From assembly GCA_023415275.1 (NCBI GenBank), contig JAEZLJ010000147.1, forward strand, positions 1 to 24,846: a stretch of DNA of 24,846 nt, read 5' to 3'. Shown in pieces: positions 7,291 through 14,520 of this stretch. Made by a program: the position numbers and the translations under genes. The number at the start of each line of letters is the position of its first letter. Positions within the stretch are counted from its first letter, which is position 1. The notes under the pieces are model-generated. The model was not told where the DNA came from. It worked only from the letters and a program-made list of their open reading frames with translations, and searched no databases. This DNA is from Bacteroidota bacterium. GTDB taxonomy: Bacteria; Bacteroidota; Bacteroidia; Chitinophagales; Chitinophagaceae.

Positions 7291-7899
7291 ATGTCTTATA
7301 CCCTTCACCTTTCAAAGGATAAGAAGCTTTCCAAATTGATTGCCGGACACGAACCATTCACCTTAAAATTCCACAAGAATATTTGCCTCAGGCTATGCGC
7401 TTCTATAATGAGCCAGCAATTGTCAACCAAGGTGGCCAAGGTGATCTATCACCGTTTTCTAGATCTGTATGGCGGCGAAGAACCCACTCCTCAACAAATT
7501 GTGGCTACCCCAGCGGAAACGCTTCGGGGAATTGGTCTGAGTAATGCCAAAGTTCAATATGTATTGAATGTAGCGCAGTTTGCCATTGATCATAAGCTGG
7601 ATGATAAGAAATTAAAGAAGATGGACAACGAAGAGATCATTGAGCTCCTAACCCAGATCAAAGGCGTTGGAAGGTGGACAGTAGAAATGCTTCTGATGTT
7701 TACACTTGGCAGGGAAGATGTATTTGCGGTGGATGATTATGGTATCCAGGTAGCCATGAAAAAGATCTACAAGATTGATGACAGCAATAAAAAAGAGATG
7801 AGGGAGAAGATGCTGAAGCTGTCTCAAAAATGGTCGCCCTACCGCACCTATGCCTGCCTGCATTTGTGGAGCTTTAAGGATAATGCACCTTCCAGCTGA
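7291..7899 (+). CDS. DNA-3-methyladenine glycosylase, AlkA-like HhH-GPD family
   Basis: This 202-aa base-excision repair enzyme is predicted to remove alkylated purines from DNA. The helix-hairpin-helix is seen in TQIKGVGRWTVEMLLMF (121-137), and the HhH-GPD catalytic aspartate lies in FAVDDYGIQ (D148 or D149). The conserved N-terminal helix ICLRLCASIMSQQLS (31-45) is also typical. It lacks the extra N-terminal domain of E. coli AlkA (282 aa), so it is the short, single-domain type common in many bacteria. Substrate range cannot be assigned from sequence. It diverges from mnmD. Confidence 0.88.
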   Translation: MSYTLHLSKDKKLSKLIAGHEPFTLKFHKNICLRLCASIMSQQLSTKVAKVIYHRFLDLYGGEEPTPQQIVATPAETLRGIGLSNAKVQYVLNVAQFAIDHKLDDKKLKKMDNEEIIELLTQIKGVGRWTVEMLLMFTLGREDVFAVDDYGIQVAMKKIYKIDDSNKKEMREKMLKLSQKWSPYRTYACLHLWSFKDNAPSS

Positions 7900-7922
7900 T
7901 ATAGCGCATTAATTCTATCTGT

Positions 7923-7954
7923 TTGCATTTTTGAAAAACGGCCTATATATTCGC
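7923..7954 (+). promoter_or_regulatory. Possible promoter of the 8070 lipoprotein gene
   Basis: TTTG (7923-7926) is followed after 20 bases by TATATTCG (7947-7954), which matches TAnnTTTG except for one C. This would give a leader of about 110 bases before ATG 8070. Confidence 0.4.
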
Positions 7955-8069
7955 CCTCACTTCCACCCTTCCTATGAAATGTGTTTTCTCTTAGACGGCA
8001 CTTTTACACAGATCTACCCATCCTCTGGAAATCCGTTAATCTATTTATTAATTCGTAAACGGACCCCAA

Positions 8070-8960
8070 ATGAAAACAATCAGCCTAAGCAGTATTGCTT
8101 TTGCATGCCTCTGCCTATTCAATTCCTGCACAAAGGAAAGTTCTGAAATCTCATCAACAACATCAGTCGACAATTTAAGTTCTGCAAGAGCTGCAGCCCT
8201 TGGAGCACCAACGGAAAAGGGAGGTGGTAATGATAAGATCGACCCTCAAATGACCATTGTGTATAACCCCAACCCTGGTGTTGCTAACCAACCAGTTACA
8301 TTAACTGGAAGTTTTACAGGTACCGCTATTCCGGATTGCGGTAAACTGCAATTGCAACAATTGATTGATGGCAGTTGGTCAATTTTAATTCAAACTGATA
8401 TTAGTTCAAGCGTTCATGAACTGACCTATACTTTCACGCCAACCATAGTGGGAACTGCCGCCTACCAGTTCCAGTTGCACTATGTGGCAAGTGAAAACTG
8501 TAAGGGCTTTTCAGAAGCTAAGTCTGGCAGTTTCCCATTAGATGTGATCGAAGGCTGCCAGGGTTTGACCTTTACAGGAGAAGCCACGGCTACTCCATCC
8601 AATAATAGAAAGTATTTATTTACTGTGACTTATACGGTTAACCCATGCGGACTGGAATTTGACAAGTTGAAAACCCAGGGTGGTCTTACCAATGCTGTTG
8701 ATTATATCTCTGCCTTAGGCGGATTAGCAAATTCTCAAAACTGGATTCCAGGAAGCAGCACCAATAAGATCATCAAATGGGAAGAAAACACTCCTGGAAA
8801 TTTATTACCTACCACCAAAAGAGTGTATGTGATCAAATTTGAAAAAGCTTACTCTGGTTCCGGATCGATTGAGTTGACTGGTGATTGGAGCACTTCAGTT
8901 TCATTGAACGGAGTAGAAGTAGCAAAAGCAGAGGTGCCTAAGATCTACTACCAACCATAA
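8070..8960 (+). CDS. Putative lipoprotein with beta-sandwich (Ig-like) appearance, unknown function
   Basis: The 296-aa protein begins with a lipoprotein signal peptide (MKTISLSSIAFACLCLFNSC), with the lipobox ending at C20, then a Ser/Thr-rich linker. The rest is rich in Thr, Val, Gly and alternating hydrophobics, suggesting beta strands. A segment from about 65 (MTIVYNPNPG, VTLTGSFTG) resembles the first strands of an Ig-like domain. Four further cysteines (in PDCGKL, SENCKGF, IEGCQGL and VNPCGLE) could form two disulfides, fitting an envelope or surface location. I recognise no specific family. It stands alone between a candidate promoter at 7923-7954 and a strong terminator at 8984-9013. 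Confidence 0.8.
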   Translation: MKTISLSSIAFACLCLFNSCTKESSEISSTTSVDNLSSARAAALGAPTEKGGGNDKIDPQMTIVYNPNPGVANQPVTLTGSFTGTAIPDCGKLQLQQLIDGSWSILIQTDISSSVHELTYTFTPTIVGTAAYQFQLHYVASENCKGFSEAKSGSFPLDVIEGCQGLTFTGEATATPSNNRKYLFTVTYTVNPCGLEFDKLKTQGGLTNAVDYISALGGLANSQNWIPGSSTNKIIKWEENTPGNLLPTTKRVYVIKFEKAYSGSGSIELTGDWSTSVSLNGVEVAKAEVPKIYYQP

Positions 8961-8983
8961 TTTTTTCTCATAAAGCCATGTTT

Positions 8984-9013
8984 AAGCACCTGTTGGCAGC
9001 AGGTGCTTTTTTA
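8984..9013 (+). terminator. Rho-independent terminator of the 8070 lipoprotein gene
   Basis: AAGCACCTG (8984-8992) pairs perfectly with CAGGTGCTT (9000-9008) around a 7-base loop, and a T-run follows. It lies 23 bases after the stop codon. Confidence 0.85.
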
Positions 9014-9191
9014 TTGTTTTCCATCGAAAGTCATATGGTAGGCCTCACTGATGTATTGCCTCTACATCACGGGGCCTTTATGAACAAAATTATCCCCACA
9101 AATCTTCAGCCCCTAGGGCATTTCAGCTGTTTTTTCCCTTAAAATTAATACTGGCATAGTATTCTACTTTATAAGTGTAAAATGAATGATT

Positions 9192-9338
9192 ATGAAACAA
9201 GTGTGGGACAATATAATAGGTGAATCGGGTGACAGGCAGGAAAGTGCCTACACCAGGAAAACTATTTTGATGGTGCTTTTATTCCTTACATTTTTTGGTG
9301 CAAGCTTTTATGTGATGATTGAAAGTCTTTTCAGCTAA
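9192..9338 (+). CDS. Small single-span membrane protein (48 aa), unknown
   Basis: The frame begins MKQVWDNIIGESGDRQES and ends in a hydrophobic segment, ILMVLLFLTFFGASFYVMI, followed by ESLFS. This gives one predicted membrane span at about residues 26-44 with a polar N-terminal half containing an Arg-Lys pair just before it (positive-inside would place the N-terminus in the cytosol). A hairpin plus T-run starts 22 bases after the stop, supporting a real transcription unit. No family is recognised. It could be a small regulatory or stress membrane protein, or a chance frame. Confidence 0.5.
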   Translation: MKQVWDNIIGESGDRQESAYTRKTILMVLLFLTFFGASFYVMIESLFS

Positions 9339-9360
9339 TTAACACTCTATATAAATTCCG

Positions 9361-9415
9361 GGGTAAGCTATTGTGTTTTATGTACTTGAAGAAATGGAAG
9401 CTTATCCCTTTTTTT
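9361..9415 (+). terminator. Terminator after the 48-aa membrane protein gene
   Basis: GGGTAAGCT (9361-9369) pairs with AGCTTATCCC (9399-9408) with one bulged T, followed by seven T residues (9409-9415). The loop of 29 bases is unusually long, which lowers confidence. Confidence 0.5.
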
Positions 9416-9512
9416 ATGCCCCTACCTGATATAATAAATGATCATATACATAATGAAATCCGGGGACTTAGTGGAACAGGTTTTGTGTCATCAATTTGCT
9501 TAACGTGTTTGT

Positions 9513-9770
9513 ATGTTATTGAGAGATTTTAAGCGGTTGAAAAGATCATTGCAATTGGACCTCCTGGATAGTGAAGGTGTGATGCTGGTGGAGTGCCGGG
9601 GACTGAGGGTAACTATGGAACTTTACTCCTACCTAAATTATTACGTGGAGATATATAGAAGCCAGGAAAACAACAAGATCATCATGATACAAGCTTTTGA
9701 TGACACAGAATGCCTGGAGCCCTACCTGGAACAAATAGATATTTCAGCATTGATGCACCGCCCCATATAA
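9513..9770 (+). CDS. Conserved-looking small acidic protein (85 aa), unknown
   Basis: This soluble 85-aa protein starts MLLRDFKRLKRSLQLDLL and has a central block, GVMLVECRGLRVTMELYSYL, then YYVEIYRSQENNKIIMIQAF and an acidic end. The pattern of short hydrophobic stretches suggests an alpha/beta fold with no signal peptide or membrane span. The sequence reads like real coding DNA (normal composition, no low complexity) but I do not recognise a family. It lies between the terminator at 9361-9415 and the methyltransferase gene at 9830. Confidence 0.65.
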   Translation: MLLRDFKRLKRSLQLDLLDSEGVMLVECRGLRVTMELYSYLNYYVEIYRSQENNKIIMIQAFDDTECLEPYLEQIDISALMHRPI

Positions 9771-9815
9771 AACGGGAGCTTACAACATACTAACCATCTT
9801 TCTTTAGCAATTAAG

Positions 9816-9823
9816 CATCTTTG
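9816..9823 (+). promoter_or_regulatory. Possible -7 box of the methyltransferase gene
   Basis: CATCTTTG differs from TAnnTTTG only at the first base. It ends six bases before the ATG at 9830. A TTG inside this box is in frame with the gene, but as part of the promoter it is unlikely to be the start codon. Confidence 0.35.
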
Positions 9824-9829
9824 CCATGC

Positions 9830-10444
9830 ATGAACTTTACCCCAAACCTGGAAAGCATCCGTGTAAAAGACAAGGATATTCAATTGTACGTGCCTGCCGC
9901 CAGCGAAGTGCATGATGCCTATATTCTTAATAAAATCAATTTCCCTTTCTGGGCGCAGGTATGGCCTTCCGCCCGTGCATTGGCAGCATTTATCCTTGAT
10001 CATCCGGAAATTATACAGAACAAGAAAGTATTGGAGCTGGGAGCGGGCCTTGGCCTGCCCTCGATTGTGGCGGCCAGGTGGGCAGCATCCGTGGTATGTT
10101 CAGACCACGAACAGGATGCTATTGAATTTGCAGCTTTATCTGCCAGGTATCACCAGCTAAAAAATGTAAGCACCAGTTTGCTGGACTGGACTCATTTGCC
10201 GGAAAATCTGGACATGGATGTTCTGTTATTAAGCGACATCAATTATGAACCTGGTTATTTTGAACTTCAACAGGAATTGATCTCATCGCTGTTAAAGAAA
10301 AACATCACTATACTATTAACCACTCCTCAGCGCCTCATGGCTAAATCCTTTGTAGCACCCTTAATGAAATATTGCCGGCACCAGGAAGAGATCAACATTC
10401 CACATTCAGAAAAAGAGGTGATTATTTCCCTGTTTACATTTTGA
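9830..10444 (+). CDS. Class I SAM-dependent methyltransferase, METTL/Methyltransf_16-like
   Basis: The 204-aa protein has the SAM-binding motif KVLELGAGLGLPS at about 66-78. Before it comes the segment FPFWAQVWPSARAL (39-52), characteristic of the lysine/ETFB-type and nicotinamide N-methyltransferase-like group. Motif II follows with the acidic residue in VVCSDHEQDAIEF, and LLLSDINYEPGYF fits the conserved post-motif that usually reads DxxY. Related enzymes methylate lysines on proteins or small amines; the substrate here is unknown. ATG 9830 is preferred over an in-frame TTG at 9821 because the latter falls inside a likely promoter box. Confidence 0.82.
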   Translation: MNFTPNLESIRVKDKDIQLYVPAASEVHDAYILNKINFPFWAQVWPSARALAAFILDHPEIIQNKKVLELGAGLGLPSIVAARWAASVVCSDHEQDAIEFAALSARYHQLKNVSTSLLDWTHLPENLDMDVLLLSDINYEPGYFELQQELISSLLKKNITILLTTPQRLMAKSFVAPLMKYCRHQEEINIPHSEKEVIISLFTF

Positions 10445-10563
10445 ATAGAAGGCCGGGTAAACGGGGTGAAAATATTTTTTAAATATTGCCCTGTTAAAAC
10501 CTTATCAATTCATCAATTTTTTCTACATTAGATTGACTACTCAGCCAAAACAGCCCCCTGATT

Positions 10564-10773
10564 ATGCATTCTTTCCAAGTTGGAGATAAAGTATCTTTTC
10601 TGAATATATTCAAACAGGCACAAGAAGGGCTTATACAGGATCTTGTTATTGCAGGTGGTAATTATGCTTATTGCATTGAAGGTTATGATTTCATTGTATT
10701 AGAAAAGAACATAACGCAAAGGCTTATGAAAGCCGACAAAAAGAGCCAAAGCTGGAAATACAGAAATAGTTGA
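10564..10773 (+). CDS. Small SH3/KOW-like protein (69 aa), unknown
   Basis: The 69-aa product starts MHSFQVGDKVSFLNIFKQ and continues EGLIQDLVIAGGNYAYCIEG and DFIVLEKNITQRL. The VGDKVxFLN opening followed by short beta-strand-like segments resembles the small barrel found in KOW/Tudor-type modules and at the N-terminus of Bacteroidota Smr-domain proteins. That resemblance is by eye only. The C-terminus is basic (KADKKSQSWKYRNS), which could suit nucleic-acid binding. The DNA on both sides (10445-10563 and 10774-10955) holds no other gene that I can see. Confidence 0.6.
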   Translation: MHSFQVGDKVSFLNIFKQAQEGLIQDLVIAGGNYAYCIEGYDFIVLEKNITQRLMKADKKSQSWKYRNS

Positions 10774-10955
10774 TCTTACCCTTTATTGAACTCTACGGTC
10801 CTAACCTGTTAACCTGTTCATTATTTAAGAGCATTCACTTGTGGGCATTTTTATGTAACTTATATACTCTTTCTTCTCCTGGAAAAACAAACTGCGCCCG
10901 TTGAAAATGTTATTGCTGGATAGTACATCTATACATAACATTTAAAACTTCCAAA

Positions 10956-11543
10956 ATGAAACGGCTTCTATTCATTCCATTAGCTTTATTAGCATTACCA
11001 CTATTTGTAACTGCACAGGATACCAAGGTCAAAACAAAAACCAAAGATGCGGAGGGCAAGGTGACCAAGATGAAAGACAAGGGGAATATGGATATGAAAG
11101 GCAATATGATGGACTTTCCTTACCAGGCTGAATATTCTTCCAAATTCCAGCTGGGTGATCCTGCACATGCAAAGTTGATCCTTGACATGTGGAAAGACTG
11201 GGATGATAACCAGCTTGACAGGCATGCGGATGCCATTGCCGACACAATCGTCATGCAGACCCCTTCGGGTGAACTGATCAAAGGAAAAGATGCTTTTCTT
11301 TCTACAGGAAAGCAAATGCGCAGCATGATCAGTAGCACGAAGAGCGGCATTGAAGTTTGGCTGCCCCTGAAAAGTATTGACCGGAATGAAAACTGGGTGG
11401 CCATTTGGGGCCATGAAGATGATACGGACAAAGATGGCAAAGTAACCAGTCAAATGCTCCACGAGATCTGGCGCATTAATAAAGATGGCAAGATCGATTT
11501 CTTCCGGCAGTACACTGCCAAGCCCGTCATGCAGGAGCAGTAA
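10956..11543 (+). CDS. Secreted NTF2/SnoaL-like protein
   Basis: A classical signal peptide (MKRLLFIPLALLALPLFVTA, residues 1-20) is followed by a Lys/Met/Asp-rich linker (about 22-52) with KMKDKGNMDMKGNMM. An NTF2/SnoaL-like domain then covers about 68-190. Typical elements are the first helix AKLILDMWKDWDDNQLDRH, the strand IADTIVMQTPSGELIKGKDAF, and a late core strand ending HEIWRINKDGKIDFFRQY. Such domains act as enzymes (isomerases, cyclases) or as ligand-binding or structural units, so function is not assigned. It should be periplasmic. The Met-rich linker is unusual and could bind metal, though this is speculation. A strong terminator follows. Confidence 0.82.
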   Translation: MKRLLFIPLALLALPLFVTAQDTKVKTKTKDAEGKVTKMKDKGNMDMKGNMMDFPYQAEYSSKFQLGDPAHAKLILDMWKDWDDNQLDRHADAIADTIVMQTPSGELIKGKDAFLSTGKQMRSMISSTKSGIEVWLPLKSIDRNENWVAIWGHEDDTDKDGKVTSQMLHEIWRINKDGKIDFFRQYTAKPVMQEQ

Positions 11544-11560
11544 ATTGAATACCTTAAATA

Positions 11561-11588
11561 AAAAACAGGGCCTACAGCCCTGTTTTTT
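11561..11588 (+). terminator. Rho-independent terminator after the NTF2-like gene
   Basis: AAAAACAGGGC (11561-11571) pairs with GCCCTGTTTTT (11577-11587) around the loop CTACA, with A-run and T-run on the two sides. It is symmetric enough to work in either direction, but only the plus-strand gene needs it. Confidence 0.9.
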
Positions 11589-11724
11589 TATGAATAGATT
11601 TCACTACCGGGATGGTTAAAATCAGGGCTGTACCTTGTAATGGTATTTCATTAGAAAACATCCTGCTGGTGCATAAAAACGGCAGGTATCTAAAACTTCA
11701 CCTGCTCAAACTTCCAACTTCCTT

Positions 11725-11732
11725 TATCTTCG
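11725..11732 (+). promoter_or_regulatory. Possible -7 box of pyrH
   Basis: TATCTTCG matches TAnnTTTG except for one C and lies 23 bases before the pyrH ATG. No clear -33 element is visible. Confidence 0.35.
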
Positions 11733-11755
11733 CAGCGCTTTATTAAACAGATCAT

Positions 11756-12469
11756 ATGCTACCTAAATACAAACGTATTCTTCTTAAACTTTCCGGTGAA
11801 TCTTTAATGGGTGATAAAAGCTTTGGTTTTGATACCACGGTGTTGGGCCAATATGCTCAGGATATCAAATCCATTGTAGACCTGGGAGTTCAGGTAGCGA
11901 TCGTTATCGGTGGCGGAAATATTTACCGGGGCATGAATGAAGCTGAAACCGGTATAGAAAGGGCACATGGGGATTATATGGGGATGCTGGCCACTGTCAT
12001 TAATGGCATGGCCTTACAGGCAGCCCTGGAAAAAATAGGTGTGTACACCCGCTTGCAAAGCGCCATCAAAATGGAACAGATAGCAGAGCCCTATATTCGC
12101 CGCAGGGCCATTCGCCACGTAGAAAAAGGAAGAGTGGTGATCTTTGGTGCTGGTACAGGTAATCCTTACTTCACTACTGATACTGCGGGATCGCTGAGAG
12201 CTATTGAGATCAAGGCAGATGTGATTATGAAAGGCACCAGGGTGGATGGCATTTATTCTGCTGATCCTGAAAAAGACCCTGCAGCTACTAAATTCGGCAC
12301 TATCACTTTCCAGGAATGTATTACCCGCAAGCTAAATGTCATGGACATGACAGCCTTTACGCTTTGCATGGAGAATGAACTACCTATTGTTGTCTTTGAT
12401 ATGAACAAACCCGGAAATTTACGTAGGGTTGTTACGGGAGAAAAGGTAGGAACACTGGTTACCGTATAA
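11756..12469 (+). CDS. pyrH: UMP kinase
   Basis: This cytoplasmic kinase converts UMP to UDP using ATP, the step that feeds UTP and CTP synthesis, and it is normally essential. The 237-aa length fits the bacterial amino-acid-kinase-fold enzyme. Family motifs are the N-terminal YKRILLKLSGESLMG, IVIGGGNIYRG, the UMP-binding region MLATVINGMALQAALE, FTTDTAGSLRAIEI, the DGIYSADPEKD segment and a conserved C-terminal NLRRVVTGEKVGTLV. It does not resemble the eukaryotic-type UMP/CMP kinase. It is followed by a coiled-coil gene after 72 bases on the same strand. Confidence 0.97.
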   Translation: MLPKYKRILLKLSGESLMGDKSFGFDTTVLGQYAQDIKSIVDLGVQVAIVIGGGNIYRGMNEAETGIERAHGDYMGMLATVINGMALQAALEKIGVYTRLQSAIKMEQIAEPYIRRRAIRHVEKGRVVIFGAGTGNPYFTTDTAGSLRAIEIKADVIMKGTRVDGIYSADPEKDPAATKFGTITFQECITRKLNVMDMTAFTLCMENELPIVVFDMNKPGNLRRVVTGEKVGTLVTV

Positions 12470-12541
12470 GTTTTAACCCTCATTAACCCTGTTTTAAAAA
12501 AAAATCATTAGTTTGTTCACCGAAACTTACTGAACTAACTG

Positions 12542-13498
12542 ATGTCACTTCTTTCTATTAATCTTAGCCTGTTGGAAATCGGTGTACTCCTTGCCGGTGC
12601 TATTGTTTTAGCACTCGCCATCTATTTCTTTATCACCAGTCGCAGATCTCTGAAGCAAACGATTGAACAAACCAATCAAAAGGTTACACTACGGCCTGGG
12701 TTTTACCATTCGCCTGCCTCAGTTCCTTCTTCTGTACAAGAAAGGACCCTAAGTAAAGAAATACAGGAGCCTAAAAAAGAGTCCAGGAAAGTTTATGAGG
12801 AAGCACCGCCTGAGTATGTGCCTGTAAAGCCAAAACCGGCGCCCAAAGAAGAGTCCATTGATGATCTGAAGCAAACCATTCTGCAGCAGCAGAAATTATT
12901 GAATAGCTTTTTAAAGCAGGTGGAAGAAATAGAAAACGAAGGCCGGGAGGAACTGGAACTCCAAAACAAACACCTGGAAAAAGAAATAGAGAACCTGGAA
13001 GCAAGGCTGGAAAAGAAGCAGGATGAATTGGAAGAAGTAAAGCAGCAGGCATCCATGGCAGAAAGAATGGCCAGTAAGATCGAAGAGGTATACCAGGAAT
13101 TTGAGCTCCTTCAGTCAAAAATGGCTAACCTGGAAAAACAGGCCAACCGTGCCAACAACCTGGCGCTTGAGCTGGAAGATACCCGTCAATCTTATGAGCA
13201 GGTGCATAAAGACCTGCAGCGCAAAACAGAAAAGCTGGAAGAAACTTATACCGAGAACCAGCGCCTTCAGCAATTGATCAATACCATGGAAGATAAGTTG
13301 GCCGAAGCCAACCTGCAAAGACAACAACTACATAAAAAAGTACAATTTCTTCAAGACCTGAATACAGACCTGCAAACAGTTACCGACACCAACAAAAAGT
13401 TGCAAACAGAATTGCGACGTATTGGTGAATTAGAGAGCATGCTGGATATGATAGCTGAAGAAAGAGATTATTTGCTGCGGAAAGGTTCTGGTAAATAA
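12542..13498 (+). CDS. Membrane-anchored coiled-coil protein, unknown function
   Basis: The 318-aa protein has one N-terminal membrane span (about 10-32, EIGVLLAGAIVLALAIYFFI), followed by a Pro/Lys/Glu-rich linker to about 105. A long Glu/Lys/Gln-rich region to the C-terminus (about 110-315) with heptad-like Leu spacing predicts an extended coiled coil. The single span near the N-terminus suggests a rod-like protein tethered to the inner membrane; the Arg-Arg just after it favours a cytoplasmic C-terminus. Architecturally it is comparable to envelope or division scaffolds, but no family can be named. It lies between pyrH and pdxH. Confidence 0.8.
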   Translation: MSLLSINLSLLEIGVLLAGAIVLALAIYFFITSRRSLKQTIEQTNQKVTLRPGFYHSPASVPSSVQERTLSKEIQEPKKESRKVYEEAPPEYVPVKPKPAPKEESIDDLKQTILQQQKLLNSFLKQVEEIENEGREELELQNKHLEKEIENLEARLEKKQDELEEVKQQASMAERMASKIEEVYQEFELLQSKMANLEKQANRANNLALELEDTRQSYEQVHKDLQRKTEKLEETYTENQRLQQLINTMEDKLAEANLQRQQLHKKVQFLQDLNTDLQTVTDTNKKLQTELRRIGELESMLDMIAEERDYLLRKGSGK

Positions 13499-13506
13499 CC
13501 ACCCTT

Positions 13507-13514
13507 TACCTTTG
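13507..13514 (+). promoter_or_regulatory. -7 promoter box of pdxH
   Basis: TACCTTTG is a full match to TAnnTTTG, immediately after the stop of the coiled-coil gene and 16 bases before the pdxH ATG. It implies a leader of about ten bases. No good -33 match is present. Confidence 0.45.
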
Positions 13515-13530
13515 CGGCATAATCGTTCGT

Positions 13531-14175
13531 ATGAATCCATCCATTGCCGACCTGCGCAAAGACTACTCCTCTGAAACACTGCTAGAAACCGCAATCGCTT
13601 CCCATCCCATCCAACAGTTTGACAAATGGTGGCAACAGGCCATTGACAGCCAGGTAGATGAAGCTAATGCCATGACATTGGCCACCGCTTCCAGTGATGG
13701 TATGCCATCGGCCCGCATTGTATTACTAAAGGGATTTAACCAGGAAGGTTTTGTTTTCTTTACCAATTACAAAAGCTATAAAGGACTCCAACTGGAAGAG
13801 AATCCTAAAGCATGCCTCGTATTCTTTTGGAAAGAGCTGGAGCGACAGGTGCGCATCATTGGGTTAGTAAACAAGATATCTGAACAGGATAGTGATGAAT
13901 ACTTTCATTCCCGGCCACTAGGCAGCCAGGTAGGTGCCTGGACCTCTCCGCAAAGCCATGTAATCCCCAACCGTTCATGGCTGGATGAGCAATATCAAAA
14001 AATATCAAAGGAGTTACAGGAGAAAAATATTGAAAGGCCTCCACACTGGGGTGGTTATATTGTGAAGCCTGTTATTATAGAGTTCTGGCAGGGCCGTCCA
14101 AGCAGGCTGCACGACAGAATTCAATATACCCTGCAGGAAAATGGAGCATGGAAGATCGAACGCCTGGCGCCCTGA
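13531..14175 (+). CDS. pdxH: Pyridoxamine 5'-phosphate oxidase
   Basis: This FMN enzyme oxidises pyridoxamine or pyridoxine 5'-phosphate to pyridoxal 5'-phosphate with oxygen, the last step of vitamin B6 cofactor synthesis and salvage. The 214-aa length matches the family. Recognisable segments are the N-terminal LRKDYSSETL, MTLATASSDGMPSARIVLLK and GFVFFTNYKSYKG (flavin binding), ACLVFFWKELERQVRIIG and FHSRPLGSQVGAWTSPQS, and the C-terminal PPHWGGYIVKP, IEFWQGRPSRLHDR and WKIERLAP, which carry the substrate-binding Arg and His. Nothing appears to be missing. Confidence 0.97.
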   Translation: MNPSIADLRKDYSSETLLETAIASHPIQQFDKWWQQAIDSQVDEANAMTLATASSDGMPSARIVLLKGFNQEGFVFFTNYKSYKGLQLEENPKACLVFFWKELERQVRIIGLVNKISEQDSDEYFHSRPLGSQVGAWTSPQSHVIPNRSWLDEQYQKISKELQEKNIERPPHWGGYIVKPVIIEFWQGRPSRLHDRIQYTLQENGAWKIERLAP

Positions 14176-14195
14176 TCACATTGGCCAGGTTGAAA

Positions 14196-14240
14196 GGTTG
14201 ATAAGCTTTAAGAAACAAAGTCCTTACCTGCTTATCAACC
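14196..14240. repeat. 11-bp inverted repeat between convergent pdxH and bTHX genes
   Basis: GGTTGATAAGC (14196-14206) is perfectly complementary to GCTTATCAACC (14230-14240), with a 23-base loop. It lies in the 75-base gap between convergent genes. It lacks a T-run on either side, so if it ends transcription it is not a classical terminator. It could instead stabilise mRNA 3' ends. Confidence 0.55.
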
Positions 14241-14250
14241 AGCCAACTGC

Positions 14251-14373
14251 TTAGCTTTCTTTTTTCTCAGCAGGTTTGTTACCTGTAGTTTTCTTGTCAC
14301 TGGCAGGTCTTGCCTTTCCAAAAGATCCTTTGAAGATCTTGCCTTTCTTGGTTTTTTTATCACCTCTTCCCAT
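14251..14373 (-). CDS. Ribosomal protein bTHX (THX family), small 30S protein
   Basis: This 40-aa, strongly basic protein reads MGRGDKKTKKGKIFKGSFGK and then a Lys/Thr-rich tail ending PAEKKES. The MG(K/R)GDKKT(K/R)(K/R)GKI(F/W)KGS(F/Y)G pattern is the signature of the bTHX family, a short peptide on the head of the 30S subunit in Thermus and widespread in Bacteroidota. The start is ATG 14373 and the stop TAA at 14253-14251. The tail beyond residue 20 is less conserved. It follows the HU gene on the same strand, separated by a terminator, so it probably has its own promoter. Confidence 0.85.
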   Translation of the reverse strand: MGRGDKKTKKGKIFKGSFGKARPASDKKTTGNKPAEKKES

Positions 14374-14393
14374 AGTTGTATTTATTTGTTTTG

Positions 14394-14425
14394 CAAATGT
14401 CGTAAAAAAATATCCACCGGGTCAA
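14394..14425 (-). promoter_or_regulatory. Possible promoter of the bTHX gene
   Basis: On the minus strand TTG (14425-14423) is followed after 21 bases by GACATTTG (14401-14394), which matches TAnnTTTG except for the first base. The box lies 20 bases before the ATG at 14373. Confidence 0.3.
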
Positions 14426-14478
14426 CCTTTAACGAGTTGTGGTGGAGAATAATATTGATGGTGCCGGCAACAAATGAA

Positions 14479-14501
14479 AAGCCCTGTACGTGACAGGGCT
14501 T
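14479..14501 (-). terminator. Terminator of the HU gene
   Basis: AAGCCCTGT (14479-14487) and ACAGGGCTT (14493-14501) form a perfect 9-bp stem with a 5-base loop, 19 bases downstream of the HU stop codon on the minus strand. The T-run after it is short (CTTTTC). Confidence 0.75.
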
Positions 14502-14520
14502 CAATGCATTTTTGCAGCAA

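Noticed and set aside
7976..7996. Short ORF MKCVFS in the lipoprotein leader
   Set aside because: Six codons with no relevant amino-acid run; nothing suggests regulation.
7931..8146. 71-codon frame overlapping the start of the lipoprotein gene
   Set aside because: It overlaps the candidate promoter and the signal peptide region in another frame, and the composition is not protein-like.
9821..9829. TTG start for the methyltransferase
   Set aside because: The TTG is part of a -7-like box, and an ATG follows in frame nine bases later.
10803..10819. AACCTGTT direct repeat in the gap after the 69-aa gene
   Set aside because: Two short copies only; no sign of an operator or larger repeat.
11612..11746. 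A 44-codon plus-strand frame before pyrH (MVKIRAVPCNGISL...)
   Set aside because: It runs through the likely pyrH promoter box, ends nine bases before pyrH and has no residue bias or domain; most likely a chance frame.
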